Shown piece by piece: positions 30,698 to 39,916 of a stretch of 49,659 nt of DNA. Positions within the stretch are counted from its first letter, which is position 1; each line of letters opens with the position of its first letter. The notes under the pieces were generated by a model. It worked only from the letters and a program-made list of their open reading frames with translations. It did not search any database and had not been told where the DNA came from. Made by a program: the position numbers and the translations under genes. The DNA comes from Thiocystis minor (GTDB lineage: Bacteria; Pseudomonadota; Gammaproteobacteria; Chromatiales; Chromatiaceae), in contig NZ_NHSQ01000045.1 of assembly GCF_016653465.1 (NCBI RefSeq), forward strand, positions 1 through 49,659, in the 5' to 3' direction.

Positions 30698-33600
30698 ATG
30701 CTGGTCCTTCGCGGCGCGCCCGCCATTTCCGAGTTCCGTTTCCGCAAACTTGCCGATCGCTTGCGCGAGCATACCGGGACGCCGATGCAACCCTATGCCG
30801 AGTATGTGCATTTCGCCCAACTGACGGGCGATCTGAGTGCGCAGGGTCACGCGGTTCTGGAGCGCCTGCTGCGCTATGGTCCGAGCCTGCCCGGTCATGA
30901 GCCCGGGGGTGCGCTGGTGCTGGTGGTGCCGCGACCGGGGACGATTTCGCCCTGGTCCTCGAAGGCGACCGATATCGCGCGCAACTGCGGTCTGACCGCG
31001 ATCCGGCGGCTGGAACGCGGGATCGCCTATTATTTGACCTCCGAGACTGGAGAACTCGATCCCGAGAGGCGGCGGGCGGCGGCGACTCTCCTGCATGACC
31101 GCATGACCGAACTGGCGCTGTTCGATCTGGAGTCGGCGCACCGGCTGTTCGAGGCGGCAGCGCCGCGTCCGTCCCAACGCATCGATCTGTTGGGCGCCGG
31201 TCGGCCGGCACTGATCGCGGCCAATGTGGAGCTGGGTCTGGCCCTGTCGGACGACGAAATCGACTATCTGGCCGCGAGCTTCACCGCGCTGGGCCGCAAC
31301 CCGACCGACGTTGAGCTGATGATGTTCGCCCAGGCCAACTCGGAGCACTGCCGGCACAAGATTTTTAACGCCGACTGGATCCTCGACGGCGAGCCGCAAA
31401 CGCGCTCCCTGTTTGGCATGATCCGCCACACCACCGACCAGTCGCCCGAGGGCGTGCTCTCGGCTTACAAGGACAACGCGGCGGTCATCGCTGGCTTTGA
31501 GGGTCGGCGCTTCCTGCCCGATCCGCTGACCGGAATCTACGGCGAGCACGAGGAAGACATCCATCTTCTGATGAAGGTGGAGACCCACAACCATCCGACC
31601 GCGATCGCGCCGTATCCCGGCGCGGCGACCGGCTCGGGCGGCGAGATCCGCGACGAGGGGGCGACCGGGCAGGGCGCCAAGCCGAAGGCCGGTCTGTGCG
31701 GGTTTTCGGTCTCGAATCTGCGCATCCCCGGTTTCGAGCAGCCTTGGGAAGTCGATCACGGCAAACCGGGGCGCATCGTCTCGGCGCTCGACATCATGCT
31801 CGACGGTCCCATTGGCGCGGCGGCCTTCAACAACGAGTTCGGGCGTCCGAATCTGATCGGCTATTTCCGCACCTATGAACAGTCGGTTCCTGGTCCCGAC
31901 GGCACGCCCGAGCTGCGCGGCTATCACAAGCCGATCATGCTGGCGGGCGGCCTGGGCAACATCCGCGCCGAGCATGTCGCCAAGCAGCCATTTCCGCCGG
32001 GGACGCCGCTGGTCGTCCTGGGCGGTCCGGCGATGCTGATCGGGCTCGGCGGTGGCGCGGCCTCCAGCATGGCGTCGGGGAGTTCGGCGGAGGATCTGGA
32101 TTTCGCCTCGGTGCAGCGCGCTAATCCCGAGATGGAGCGCCGCTGTCAGGAGGTCATCGACCGCTGCTGGGCGCTAGGCGAGGAGACGCCCATCCTCTTC
32201 ATCCATGACGTGGGCGCGGGCGGACTCTCGAACGCGCTGCCCGAACTGGTGCATGACGGCGGGCGGGGCGGGCGCTTCGAGCTGCGCGAGGTGCCGAACG
32301 ACGATCCCGGCATGTCGCCGATGGAGATTTGGTGCAACGAGGCGCAGGAGCGCTATGTGATGGCCATCGCGGCGGAACGGCTGGAGACCTTCCAGGCGAT
32401 CTGCGCGCGCGAGCGTTGCCCCTATGCGGTTGTCGGCGAGGCGTCTGAGAGCGAGCATCTGCGTCTCGACGACCGTCATTTCGGCGACCGGCCGATCGAC
32501 ATGCCGCTGCCGCTGCTGTTCGGCAAGCCGCCCAAGATGCTGCGCGACGTGGCTCGCGTCCAGCCGCCAACAACCGCCTTCGCGACCGCCGACATCGATC
32601 TGGGCGAGGCGATCTTTCGGGTTCTGCGACTGCCCGCGGTGGCGGACAAGAGCTTTCTGATCACCATCGGCGACCGCAGCATCACCGGACAGGTGGCGCG
32701 CGATCAGATGGTCGGTCCCTGGCAGGTGCCGGTCGCCGACTGCGCCGTGACGCTGGCGGATTATCGCGGCTATACCGGCGAGGCGATGGCGATCGGCGAA
32801 CGCACCCCGCTGGCCCTGCTCGACGCGCCCGCCTCGGGGCGCATGGCGGTCGGCGAGGCGCTGACCAATCTGGCCGCGACCTACATCAACCGTCTCGGCG
32901 ACATCAAGCTGTCGGCCAACTGGATGGCGGCGGCGGGACATCTGGGCGAGGATGCGCGGCTTTACGAGACGGTCGCGGCGGTGTCTGAGTTGTGCGTCGA
33001 GCTTGGCATCGCGATCCCGGTCGGTAAGGATTCGATGAGCATGAAGACCGTGTGGCCGGATGCGGCCGGCAAGCGCCGCGAGATGACGGCCCCGCTCTCG
33101 CTGATCGTCTCGGCCTTTATGCCGGTCTCGGACGCGCGCCAGACCGTCACGCCAGAACTGCTCGCCGACGAAGGCGACACCGATCTGATCCTGATCGATC
33201 TGGGGCGCGGCCAGAATCGGCTGGGCGGTTCCTGTCTGGCACAGGTGTACGGTCAACTGGGCGACACGGGACCGGATCTCGATCATCCCGATCTGCTCAA
33301 GCGTTTTTTGATCGCGATCCAGGATTTGTTCGTCGAGCTGATGATCCTGGCCTATCACGACCGCTCCGATGGCGGGCTGCTGGCGACGCTCGCTGAAATG
33401 GCCTTTGCCGGACGCTGCGGGATCGATGTCGAACTCGATGCGCTCGGGCCCGATCCGGTCGCCGCGCTCTTCAGCGAGGAACTCGGGGCGGTGATCCAGG
33501 TGCCGCACACCGAGACCGACTGCGTGCTGCAAATCCTCAAATTTCACGGCCTGGGCGAATGCAGCGCGGTGATCGGAGCGCTCAACGATGACGACCGGAT

Positions 33601-34588
33601 CCGTCTCCACCGTCATGCGCGGATGCTGTTCGAGGCCGCTCGCGCCGATTTGCAACAGGCGTGGTCCGAGACCAGCTACCGGATGCAGTCGCTACGTGAT
33701 CACCCCGACTGCGCGGACGAAGCCTTCGCGCGCATCGCCGCCGAGGATCCCGGGCTGCATGCCGAACTGACCTTCGATCCGGACGACGACATCGCCGCGC
33801 CCTACATCGAGCGCGGCGCGCGTCCGCCGATCGCCATCCTGCGCGATCAGGGCGTCAACGGCCAGCAAGAGATGGCGGCGGCCTTCCATGCCGCCGGTTT
33901 CGCGTGCGTCGACGTGCATCTGTCGGACATCATCGCCGGTCGGGTCGATCTGGCGCGCTTCCGGGGGCTGGCGGCCTGCGGCGGCTTTTCCTATGGCGAT
34001 GTGCTGGGCGCGGGCGAGGGCTGGGCCAAGACCATTCTGTTCAACGCCCGAGCGCGGGATCAGTTCCAGGGCTTTTTCGCACGCTCCGACACCTTCGCGC
34101 TCGGCATTTGCAACGGCTGTCAGATGCTCTCGAATCTGCGCGAACTCATCCCCGGCGCGGACCACTGGCCGCATTTCGTGCGCAACCGTTCGGAGCAGTT
34201 CGAGGCGCGCACCCTGATGCTGGCAGTCGCCGACACGCCCTCGATGCTGCTGGCGGGGATGGCCGGCTCGCGGATGCCGATCGCAGTCGCGCATGGCGAG
34301 GGTCGCGCCGAGTTTCGCGACGCCGCGCATCTGGCCGCCGCGCAGGCGTATGTCGTGACGCGCTATGTGGAGAACGATGGGCGGGTCGCCGAACGCTATC
34401 CGGCCAATCCGAATGGTTCGCCGGATGGGATCGCCGGGCTGACGACGACGGATGGACGGGTGACCATCATGATGCCTCATCCCGAGCGGGTCTTCCGCGC
34501 CGTGCAGAATTCCTGGTCTCCGGACGACTGGGAGCAGGATGGTGCCTGGATGCGGTTGTTTCGAAATGCGCGCGCCTGGGTGGATTAA
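30698..34588 (+). CDS. purL: Phosphoribosylformylglycinamidine synthase PurL (large form)
   Basis: 1296 residues, the large single-chain form of gammaproteobacteria, converting FGAR to FGAM with ATP and glutamine in de novo purine synthesis. In order: the N-terminal PurS-like domain (1-140), the linker, and the two ATP-grasp-like synthetase halves (about 170-970) with [31 protein letters not shown] and [19 protein letters not shown]. The C-terminal glutamine amidotransferase (about 1035-1296) has nucleophile Cys in GICNGCQML and the closing [10 protein letters not shown]. The start at 30698 matches homologues ([14 protein letters not shown]). No purine operator was recognised in the 276 bases upstream. 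Confidence 0.97.
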   Translation: MLVLRGAPAISEFRFRKLADRLREHTGTPMQPYAEYVHFAQLTGDLSAQGHAVLERLLRYGPSLPGHEPGGALVLVVPRPGTISPWSSKATDIARNCGLTAIRRLERGIAYYLTSETGELDPERRRAAATLLHDRMTELALFDLESAHRLFEAAAPRPSQRIDLLGAGRPALIAANVELGLALSDDEIDYLAASFTALGRNPTDVELMMFAQANSEHCRHKIFNADWILDGEPQTRSLFGMIRHTTDQSPEGVLSAYKDNAAVIAGFEGRRFLPDPLTGIYGEHEEDIHLLMKVETHNHPTAIAPYPGAATGSGGEIRDEGATGQGAKPKAGLCGFSVSNLRIPGFEQPWEVDHGKPGRIVSALDIMLDGPIGAAAFNNEFGRPNLIGYFRTYEQSVPGPDGTPELRGYHKPIMLAGGLGNIRAEHVAKQPFPPGTPLVVLGGPAMLIGLGGGAASSMASGSSAEDLDFASVQRANPEMERRCQEVIDRCWALGEETPILFIHDVGAGGLSNALPELVHDGGRGGRFELREVPNDDPGMSPMEIWCNEAQERYVMAIAAERLETFQAICARERCPYAVVGEASESEHLRLDDRHFGDRPIDMPLPLLFGKPPKMLRDVARVQPPTTAFATADIDLGEAIFRVLRLPAVADKSFLITIGDRSITGQVARDQMVGPWQVPVADCAVTLADYRGYTGEAMAIGERTPLALLDAPASGRMAVGEALTNLAATYINRLGDIKLSANWMAAAGHLGEDARLYETVAAVSELCVELGIAIPVGKDSMSMKTVWPDAAGKRREMTAPLSLIVSAFMPVSDARQTVTPELLADEGDTDLILIDLGRGQNRLGGSCLAQVYGQLGDTGPDLDHPDLLKRFLIAIQDLFVELMILAYHDRSDGGLLATLAEMAFAGRCGIDVELDALGPDPVAALFSEELGAVIQVPHTETDCVLQILKFHGLGECSAVIGALNDDDRIRLHRHARMLFEAARADLQQAWSETSYRMQSLRDHPDCADEAFARIAAEDPGLHAELTFDPDDDIAAPYIERGARPPIAILRDQGVNGQQEMAAAFHAAGFACVDVHLSDIIAGRVDLARFRGLAACGGFSYGDVLGAGEGWAKTILFNARARDQFQGFFARSDTFALGICNGCQMLSNLRELIPGADHWPHFVRNRSEQFEARTLMLAVADTPSMLLAGMAGSRMPIAVAHGEGRAEFRDAAHLAAAQAYVVTRYVENDGRVAERYPANPNGSPDGIAGLTTTDGRVTIMMPHPERVFRAVQNSWSPDDWEQDGAWMRLFRNARAWVD

Positions 34589-34644
34589 GTGCGATGCCCG
34601 GACGATTCCGGAGATCTTCTTTTCAATTTTTTTGAGCGAGCGCC

Positions 34645-35058
34645 ATGAATCATCTTTCGCGTCTTCTCTATGTGAGTCGAAGTAGCGCCCAAGTCGGCGA
34701 GGCCGAACTCAATGAGATTCTCGACGTCTCGCGGAAAAAGAACAAACTGCTGCAGATCACCGGGATTCTGTGCATGGGCGGCGGCCATTTCATTCAGATC
34801 CTGGAAGGACCGCAGGACGAGCTGATTCGACTCTATTGCAGAATTCTCGATGATCGGCGCCACTATGATTCCGTACTGATCGGCATTGCTCCCATTCAGC
34901 AGCGGATCTTCAAGGACTGGTCCATGGGCTATATCGAGAATCCACCGGAGATCATGGACGCTAACCGCCATCAATTGCTGGAGGTTTGGCGGGGACGAAC
35001 CGAGTCGCACCAGCTCTTTACGCTGATGAGAGGGTTTCTGGATCAGCTTGGTCGCTGA
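34645..35058 (+). CDS. BLUF-domain blue-light sensor protein
   Basis: 137 residues consisting of a single BLUF domain plus a short helical tail. Key flavin-site residues are visible: Tyr in LLYVSRS (about residue 9), Asn in RKKNKLLQITGIL, and Gln in HFIQILEGP (about residue 50). BLUF proteins bind FAD and shift hydrogen bonding in blue light. The domain stands alone with no output module, so it probably works through a protein partner. It lies 57 bases downstream of purL on the same strand, with a weak ribosome-binding site (GAGCGAG). Partner unknown; in phototrophs such short BLUF proteins tune pigment or motility genes. Confidence 0.92.
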   Translation: MNHLSRLLYVSRSSAQVGEAELNEILDVSRKKNKLLQITGILCMGGGHFIQILEGPQDELIRLYCRILDDRRHYDSVLIGIAPIQQRIFKDWSMGYIENPPEIMDANRHQLLEVWRGRTESHQLFTLMRGFLDQLGR

Positions 35059-35169
35059 CGCTTAAGCCTTCGTTCGGCAATTGGAACCGCAACGCACGGA
35101 TGCCGGATCGAAAAGGCCCGTTTTTCTGGAAAACGCACCGCTTCAATCCGGCTTGCGAACCTCGGATGT

Positions 35170-35529
35170 CTACTGAACGCTGCCGAAGGAAGGATCGGCG
35201 GCGCCGGCTGGCGGCTGGAGTCCGGCGAATTTGCACCCTTGCGCGACCGGACCGCCGGGGAACATCGCGTAGAGATATTTGAGGCCGCCCTTGGCGTGGA
35301 AGGCCTCGTCGAGTGCGTCATGCAATTCCCGCACGTTCGGCCTTTGATGCTGTTGAAAATAGCCCTGCAGCGCCTTGATGGTGGTCCAATGATCCTCGCC
35401 GAGTTGGATGCCGTCCGCCTCGGCGGCTTGTGCCGCGTCTTCTCGTGTCCAATCGGCCGGCGCGGAGGGGAATGCGTCGTCGCGGGTCGTTGCGCCCGGA
35501 TTCATGATGTCGCTCATCGTCGTCGCCAC
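35170..35529 (-). CDS. DsrC/TusE-family sulfur-relay protein lacking the terminal cysteine
   Basis: 119 residues from GTG 35529, chosen for AGAGG eight bases upstream; an ATG four codons in is an alternative. The family core is clear: DWTREDAAQAAEADGIQLGE, HWTTIKALQGYFQQHQRPNV, then LKYLYAMFPGGPVAQGCKFA, followed by GLQPPAG-AADPSFGSVQ. DsrC has two active cysteines in the C-terminal arm. Here only the upstream one (Q-G-C-K) remains and the penultimate cysteine is replaced in an extended tail, as in TusE/RspA-like paralogues. It may relay sulfur by a single thiol or serve regulation. It stands alone and convergent with the BLUF gene; no dsr gene is adjacent. Confidence 0.85.
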   Translation of the reverse strand: MATTMSDIMNPGATTRDDAFPSAPADWTREDAAQAAEADGIQLGEDHWTTIKALQGYFQQHQRPNVRELHDALDEAFHAKGGLKYLYAMFPGGPVAQGCKFAGLQPPAGAADPSFGSVQ

Positions 35530-35819
35530 GATACTGACCTCTCGAATCATCATAATTGATGGTAGTTGCGGTTAGGCGAATCCCGCTCATCCTGGGACGA
35601 ATGTCCAAGCACGGGCATTCGTCGCGGACGAGCGGTTGCTCCGAGTGTCGATTTTGCGGGGTGTTGCGTCAAGGGGGATCGATGCTTCGGGTCGGTTTAG
35701 ACGATCCGGGCGGCGCCGAGGATCGGTCGATGATTGCAGTCACGCGCGCCGATCTGCAATCACTAGCGCAACTCCCAAGGTGATTTTCTGAAAACAATCT
35801 ACCCAGCAGGAAGGTGATG

Positions 35820-35919
35820 AATGGACAGGATTAACAGGATTGTTCAGGATGGACAGGATTTTGTAAAAAGCTGTTTTTAATCCTGTTAATCTTGAACAAT
35901 CCTGTTAATCCTGTCCATT
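35820..35919. repeat. 100-bp palindromic element with 27-bp perfect arms
   Basis: The arm at 35820-35846 (begins AATGGACAGGATTAACAGGA) is the exact reverse complement of 35893-35919. Inner copies ACAGGATT (35853-35860) and AATCCTGT (35879-35886) extend the stem around a loop at about 35861-35878. The arms are built from ACAGGATT units. This would form a long cruciform or RNA hairpin. Confidence 0.95.
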
Positions 35920-35976
35920 TCGAAGCCTTTGGCATGGGTTTAAACTTTCCCGGAAATCGCCCAAGACCGTCTCAGT

Positions 35977-36046
35977 TCGTTGTCGTTGTCGTTGTCGTAA
36001 TCGCGGTCTCGACATGGCGAATATTCGACAACGACAACGACAACGA
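35977..36046. repeat. Inverted hexamer array (GTTGTC / GACAAC)
   Basis: Three to four TCGTTG-type hexamers at 35977-35997 (21 bp) are exactly inverted at 36026-36046, 28 bases apart. Flanking GAGACCG/CGGTCTC pieces also pair imperfectly. It ends 55 bases from the stop of the minus-strand response regulator gene, so it may shape its 3' mRNA end. Confidence 0.93.
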
Positions 36047-36101
36047 GGAGGCCCCGGTCTCGGAACTTGAGCAGCGAAGCGCTAGGAAAGCGCGTCGGGA
36101 A

Positions 36102-37133
36102 TCAGGCACTCAGGAGGAAATACACCGCCGCCGCGGCACCGATCCCAAGGATGGCCGCCCCGGCAATCAGCCCATAGAGTCTGCCGATGGCCGAACCGAG
36201 CGACTGCTCCAGGGCTTGATTCGACTGCTGGGCGCTCATGAGTGCGGCATCGACGGCCTCCTTCGCTTCGCGCCGGGCCAGGGTCGCAGCCTTAAGCGCG
36301 ACGGACTCTTCAATGGCATGCAACTGCTCGTGCGCGGGCTGATCGCCGCCCGCCGGTTTGGGCTGGAATGCGCGCAGTTGTTTCTCGACCGACTCCATGA
36401 TCCGCGCCCGCTCGGCCTCGATTTCGCGCTTGAGCAGATCCGGCAGGGTCTCGGTCGCTAGACGGGTCGAAATGGCCTGGAAGTCCGCCATGGTGGGTGC
36501 CGGCGGCGCGGTTCGGCGCGTGGCCTGCTCCGTCGCGAGGCGGTCTTCCACGATGTGTCGGGCTTCGCTCAACAGGCTTTCGGTCAGATCGCGCCGCAGA
36601 TCTTCGAGCATGGGGGTCAAAAGTCTGGCAAGTCTGGCCTCCAGGCGCGCATCGACCAATTTCGCGATGGCTTCCTCGGACAGTTCCGGGGTTGGTGCCG
36701 AAGCCGGTTGCGCGGCGCGTTCGATGGTTTCCACGACGGGCTGTGGTGTGACGCCGGACGCGAGCTTGTCACGCAGTTTGTCGAGAATCCCAGGCAGGAG
36801 TTCGGCCGCGGCCGATTTCGGCAGGATGCCGAAGACCCCTTTTTTGTTCGCGGTCGCGACAAATTCGGGCTCCTCGTGCGAGGTGCACATCACGATGGGT
36901 ATCGCGGCGGTGCGCGGATCTTCCCGGATCACCTCCAGCGCCTCGAAACCGTTCAGCCCCGGCATCATATGATCCATCAGGATCGCGTCGGGCAGTAATG
37001 TCTTGAGGATCTCGAAGGCGGACTCGGCGGAATCCGCCGTTTCGACTTCGACGCCATGACGCTGAAGTTGCAGCCGCAGTGCGTAGCGCGCGGATTTTGA
37101 ATCGTCGACCAGGAGTATCTTCATCGGGTCCAT
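36102..37133 (-). CDS. Response regulator receiver protein with helical stalk and C-terminal membrane anchor
   Basis: 343 residues from ATG 37133 (GGAAG upstream). The CheY-like receiver (about 1-125) has acidic pocket D10/D11, phospho-acceptor D54 in ILMDHMMPGLNG, and T/S plus K in IVMCTS and ILPKSAA. A Pro/Ala linker follows, then a long charged helical stalk (about 150-320: LVDARLEARLARLLTPMLED, ATLARREAKEAVDAALMSAQ). The last 25 residues (GLIAGAAILGIGAAAAVYFL) form one membrane span. A receiver tethered to the membrane by its C-terminus, without an output domain, is unusual. It is divergent from pgl with 88 bases between; no kinase lies nearby. Confidence 0.88.
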   Translation of the reverse strand: MDPMKILLVDDSKSARYALRLQLQRHGVEVETADSAESAFEILKTLLPDAILMDHMMPGLNGFEALEVIREDPRTAAIPIVMCTSHEEPEFVATANKKGVFGILPKSAAAELLPGILDKLRDKLASGVTPQPVVETIERAAQPASAPTPELSEEAIAKLVDARLEARLARLLTPMLEDLRRDLTESLLSEARHIVEDRLATEQATRRTAPPAPTMADFQAISTRLATETLPDLLKREIEAERARIMESVEKQLRAFQPKPAGGDQPAHEQLHAIEESVALKAATLARREAKEAVDAALMSAQQSNQALEQSLGSAIGRLYGLIAGAAILGIGAAAAVYFLLSA

Positions 37134-37221
37134 GACTTCCACTGATGGAGTTGAATGGTTGACGCGGGCCAGTCCGCCGGACGCCAGGTTTCGGGTCAAT
37201 TAATGGTAGGTGAATCGCACC

Positions 37222-37911
37222 ATGGCTGATAGCAGGATCGCCTTTCGTCTGTATGAGTCCGCCGAACAGGTGGCCGCCGACACGGCGTGGCGCGTTCTGG
37301 CGGCGGCCCGGCAGTCAATCGCGGCGCGCGGGCGATTTCAGTTGGTGTTGGCCGGAGGGCGCACCCCCCAGGCGGCCTATACTGTACTCGCCGATCAGGT
37401 CGCGGACTGGGACCGCTGGCACATTTTTTTCGGCGACGAGCGCTGTCTGGCGTCGGACGATCCCGAACGCAACAGTCTTGCGACCGCCCGCATTCTGTTG
37501 GATCAGGGGCCAATCCCGGCCGCGAATTGGCATCCCATCCTGGCGGAGCAGGGCGCCGAGCTGGCGGCCACTCGCTATGAGGCGCTGATCCGACCCCGGC
37601 TGCCCTTCGATCTGGTGCTGCTTGGAATGGGCGAGGATGGACATACAGCCAGCCTCTTCCCCGGCCATGCGATCGCACCCGAGGCGCTCGTCATACCCGT
37701 CCAGCAGGCGCCGAAGCCGCCGCCCGAGCGCGTCTCGCTAACCCCGAGCGCGCTTGTGTCCAGCCGCGCTATTCTGATCCTGGTCACCGGTGTCGGCAAG
37801 CGGGAAGCCCTGGCGGATTGGCGCCGGGGCGCCGACCTGCCGGTCGCGCGGGTCGCGTCCGCCGGGCCGAGGGTTGAGGTGCTGATGGATCGCGAGGCCG
37901 CGGGCGAATGA
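37222..37911 (+). CDS. pgl: 6-phosphogluconolactonase
   Basis: 229 residues (SOL/DevB family), hydrolysing 6-phosphogluconolactone in the oxidative pentose phosphate pathway. Signature segments: FQLVLAGGRTPQAAYTVLAD, WHIFFGDERCLASDDPERNS, and FDLVLLGMGEDGHTASLFPG, which holds the catalytic His/Asp set. Start ATG 37222 has AGGTG ten bases upstream; a GTG at 37210 is an alternative. No zwf or gnd gene is adjacent here. The next gene on the opposite strand is the hydrogenase maturation protease, ending 47 bases past the stop. Confidence 0.94.
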   Translation: MADSRIAFRLYESAEQVAADTAWRVLAAARQSIAARGRFQLVLAGGRTPQAAYTVLADQVADWDRWHIFFGDERCLASDDPERNSLATARILLDQGPIPAANWHPILAEQGAELAATRYEALIRPRLPFDLVLLGMGEDGHTASLFPGHAIAPEALVIPVQQAPKPPPERVSLTPSALVSSRAILILVTGVGKREALADWRRGADLPVARVASAGPRVEVLMDREAAGE

Positions 37912-37957
37912 TCCGGGATGTCGAGTGCCCGCCGGAAGCGGGCCAAGCAATTGCCGC

Positions 37958-38443
37958 CTACCCAGCGCTGACGGACGCGGCGTCCCAACCGGTCAGCAGT
38001 GCGCGGATGTTTGCGATTGCCAGCGGAACGGCCGCCTCGACCGCGGGCGTCAGCCGCTCGCCCCAGCCGATGAACTCGGGCTCGATGCCAACCAGCGCGC
38101 GTCGGGCGGGCAGGGTGTCGGTGAGCCGTGCCATATCCATCAGGTCCGAGAGGCTGACCTCGTGCACGCTCTTGGCGTGGGCGCGCAACTGGCGATCCAT
38201 GGCCTCGCCCTCGAAGACACGCACGCTGCCGGGGGCGTCGCCCATGGCCGCGGCATCCACGACGATCAGGCGCGGGCAGTCCCCGATGGGCGCGGCGAGC
38301 GTGAAGCTCAAGGTGCCGCCATCGATGAATCGCAGCGGGGCGGCGGGGTCGGTCTCCGCCTCAAGCCGGCGGATTACCTCGGCACCGACCGCCTCGTCGG
38401 TCATCAGGATATTGCCGAGACCGAGGATCAATGTGTTTGACAT
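37958..38443 (-). CDS. hupD: [NiFe]-hydrogenase maturation protease (HupD/HyaD type)
   Basis: 161 residues from ATG 38443. The opening SNTLILGLGNILMTDEAVG holds the G-N-x-L-x-x-D-E motif with nickel ligand E17, then D in FIDGGTLSF and H in KSVHEVSLSDL complete the metal-sensing triad. The enzyme cuts the C-terminal tail of the large hydrogenase subunit after nickel insertion. Length is normal. It is divergent from hypC, sharing a 123-base promoter region. The hydrogenase structural genes are not in this window, so the target isoenzyme is unknown. A longer start to 38518 lacks support. Confidence 0.9.
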   Translation of the reverse strand: MSNTLILGLGNILMTDEAVGAEVIRRLEAETDPAAPLRFIDGGTLSFTLAAPIGDCPRLIVVDAAAMGDAPGSVRVFEGEAMDRQLRAHAKSVHEVSLSDLMDMARLTDTLPARRALVGIEPEFIGWGERLTPAVEAAVPLAIANIRALLTGWDAASVSAG

Positions 38444-38566
38444 CACAGACTGTGTCTCCTGGTGTGGACTGGGGCGACGGAAAGGATTGATCTGGATCCT
38501 TGCAGTGGAGACAGCCACCGCTTAGCCTCCCTCGTCAAGCCCGGAGTGTAAACGGAGACCCTGCCC

Positions 38567-38806
38567 ATGTGTTTTGGAATTCCGATGCAAGTGCGGTCCA
38601 TTGACGGCTTTATCGCCCATTGCGAAGCCAAGGGCGTCACGCGCGAGGCCAACCTTTTCATGCTTCAGTACGAAGACATCGCGGTCGGCGATTACATCGT
38701 CGTCCATCTTGGCCATGCCATCGACAAGGTGAGCGCCGAGCAGGCCGCCGAAGCTTGGGGGATCTATGATTCCATGCTCGCGGGCGAGGACGCCCGCGCG
38801 GGTTGA
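38567..38806 (+). CDS. hypC: Hydrogenase assembly chaperone HypC/HupF family
   Basis: 79 residues beginning Met-Cys-Phe-Gly-Ile-Pro (MCFGIPMQVRSI); the Cys at position 2 is the essential residue that holds the Fe(CN)2CO precursor together with HypD. The family's GDYIVVHLGHAIDKVS strand and A-E-Q-A-x-E-A-W helix follow. A GGAGA ribosome-binding site is nine bases upstream. It is divergent from the maturation protease, and no other hyp gene is adjacent. HypC and HupF/HybG paralogues are hard to separate by sequence. Confidence 0.92.
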   Translation: MCFGIPMQVRSIDGFIAHCEAKGVTREANLFMLQYEDIAVGDYIVVHLGHAIDKVSAEQAAEAWGIYDSMLAGEDARAG

Positions 38807-38908
38807 ACGGCCTTCGGCCCGATCATCGCGGCTATCGGCTTGGTCGGTCTCAGCCTGCGGCGGTTTCCGGCGGACGTCTACCCAATTTCATCCATTCATG
38901 GTTCGATA

Positions 38909-38950
38909 CACTGACCACTGACCACTGACCACTGACCACTGACCACTGAC
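38909..38950. repeat. Six tandem copies of heptamer CACTGAC next to the ppsR start
   Basis: Six perfect 7-bp units, 42 bp, end three bases before the ATG of ppsR and so occupy the place of its ribosome-binding site. The reverse complement GTCAGTG differs by one base from the GTCAGTT heptad at 20299-20361, so the two arrays belong to one repeat class. Confidence 0.97.
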
Positions 38951-38953
38951 TCC

Positions 38954-39796
38954 ATGAATCGAACCGTTTTTTTCGTCTCCGAAAGCACCGGCATCACCGC
39001 CGAGACGCTGGGCCACAGTCTGCTCTCCCAGTTCGATACCATCGACTTCGAGCAGGTCTACATGCCCTACATCGACACCGACCTGCGCGCGAGGGCGCTG
39101 ACCCAGCGCATGCAAGAGGCCGCCGACCGCGATGGGGCGCGACCGATCGTCTTCGCGACCATGCTCAATAACGAAATCCGCGAGATTCTCAAGGGCGGCA
39201 ACTGCTTCTACATGGAGCTGTTCGAGGGCTTCGTCGAACCGCTCTCCGCCGAATTGGGCGTGCCGCCAAGCCGCAAGGCGGGCCAGAGTCACGCCATCAC
39301 CAAGCCGAGCTTCTACACCAAGCGGATCGAGGCCATCAATTTCGCGATGGCCAACGACGACGGGATTCGACCGGACAACTTTCACCGCGCCGATGTGGTG
39401 CTGGCCGGGGTGTCGCGTTCCGGCAAGACGCCGACCTGTCTCTATCTGGCGATGCACTATGGTTTGCGTTCGGCCAACTATCCCATCACCGAGGAAGACT
39501 TCGAGCGCGGCGATGTGCCGCAACTGGTCTGGGATTGTCGTCACAAGCTGTTCGCGCTGACCATCGATCCGCAGCGGCTGCAACTCATCCGGGAGGAACG
39601 CCGTCCCGGCAGCCCCTATGCCTCCATGGCACGCTGTCAGGATGACATCCGGATGGCGCAGCAGATCTACAAGCGGTTGCAGGTGCCGGTCCTCAATACC
39701 ACCACGCAGTCCATCGAGGAGATCGCGTCTCACATCATCAAGATCCTGAAAGACAACCTCGACGGCTGGTCGGAACCGCTCGCCGAGCAACCCTGA
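38954..39796 (+). CDS. ppsR: Phosphoenolpyruvate synthase regulatory protein (bifunctional kinase/pyrophosphorylase)
   Basis: 280 residues (PSRP/DUF299 family). It inactivates PEP synthase by ADP-dependent phosphorylation and reactivates it by Pi-dependent dephosphorylation, controlling gluconeogenic PEP formation. The opening VFFVSESTGITAETLGHSLL, the P-loop-like GVSRSGKTPTCLYLA (residues about 152-166) and the ending CQDDIRMAQQIYK are diagnostic. The start at 38954 yields the standard MNRTVFFVSES. No Shine-Dalgarno is visible because a heptad tandem repeat abuts the start, so translation may depend on the repeat or be weak. No ppsA is present in the window. Confidence 0.95.
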   Translation: MNRTVFFVSESTGITAETLGHSLLSQFDTIDFEQVYMPYIDTDLRARALTQRMQEAADRDGARPIVFATMLNNEIREILKGGNCFYMELFEGFVEPLSAELGVPPSRKAGQSHAITKPSFYTKRIEAINFAMANDDGIRPDNFHRADVVLAGVSRSGKTPTCLYLAMHYGLRSANYPITEEDFERGDVPQLVWDCRHKLFALTIDPQRLQLIREERRPGSPYASMARCQDDIRMAQQIYKRLQVPVLNTTTQSIEEIASHIIKILKDNLDGWSEPLAEQP

Positions 39797-39916
39797 CCGG
39801 GTCGGATCTGCGGGTGCCGACATGGATCGGCGGTTGCGGGGATCGGGATCGGCATTGATAATGCGCCGATTTCGCTGCCCTTCGGGTGGCGACACCGAAA
39901 CAGAAGGCGATCCAAC

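Larger units (their letters stand above)
35530..36101. other. Repeat-rich intergenic region without a supported gene
   Basis: About 570 bases between the DsrC/TusE-like gene and the response regulator. Two palindromic elements fill the right part (35820-35919 and 35977-36046, listed separately). The left part (35556-35783) has a short open frame with no ribosome-binding site and no recognisable motif. Confidence 0.6.

Noticed and set aside
38444-38566. Sigma-54 promoter between hupD and hypC
   Set aside because: TGG and TTGCA occur, but GG to GC spacing is six bases rather than ten, so the -24/-12 rule fails.
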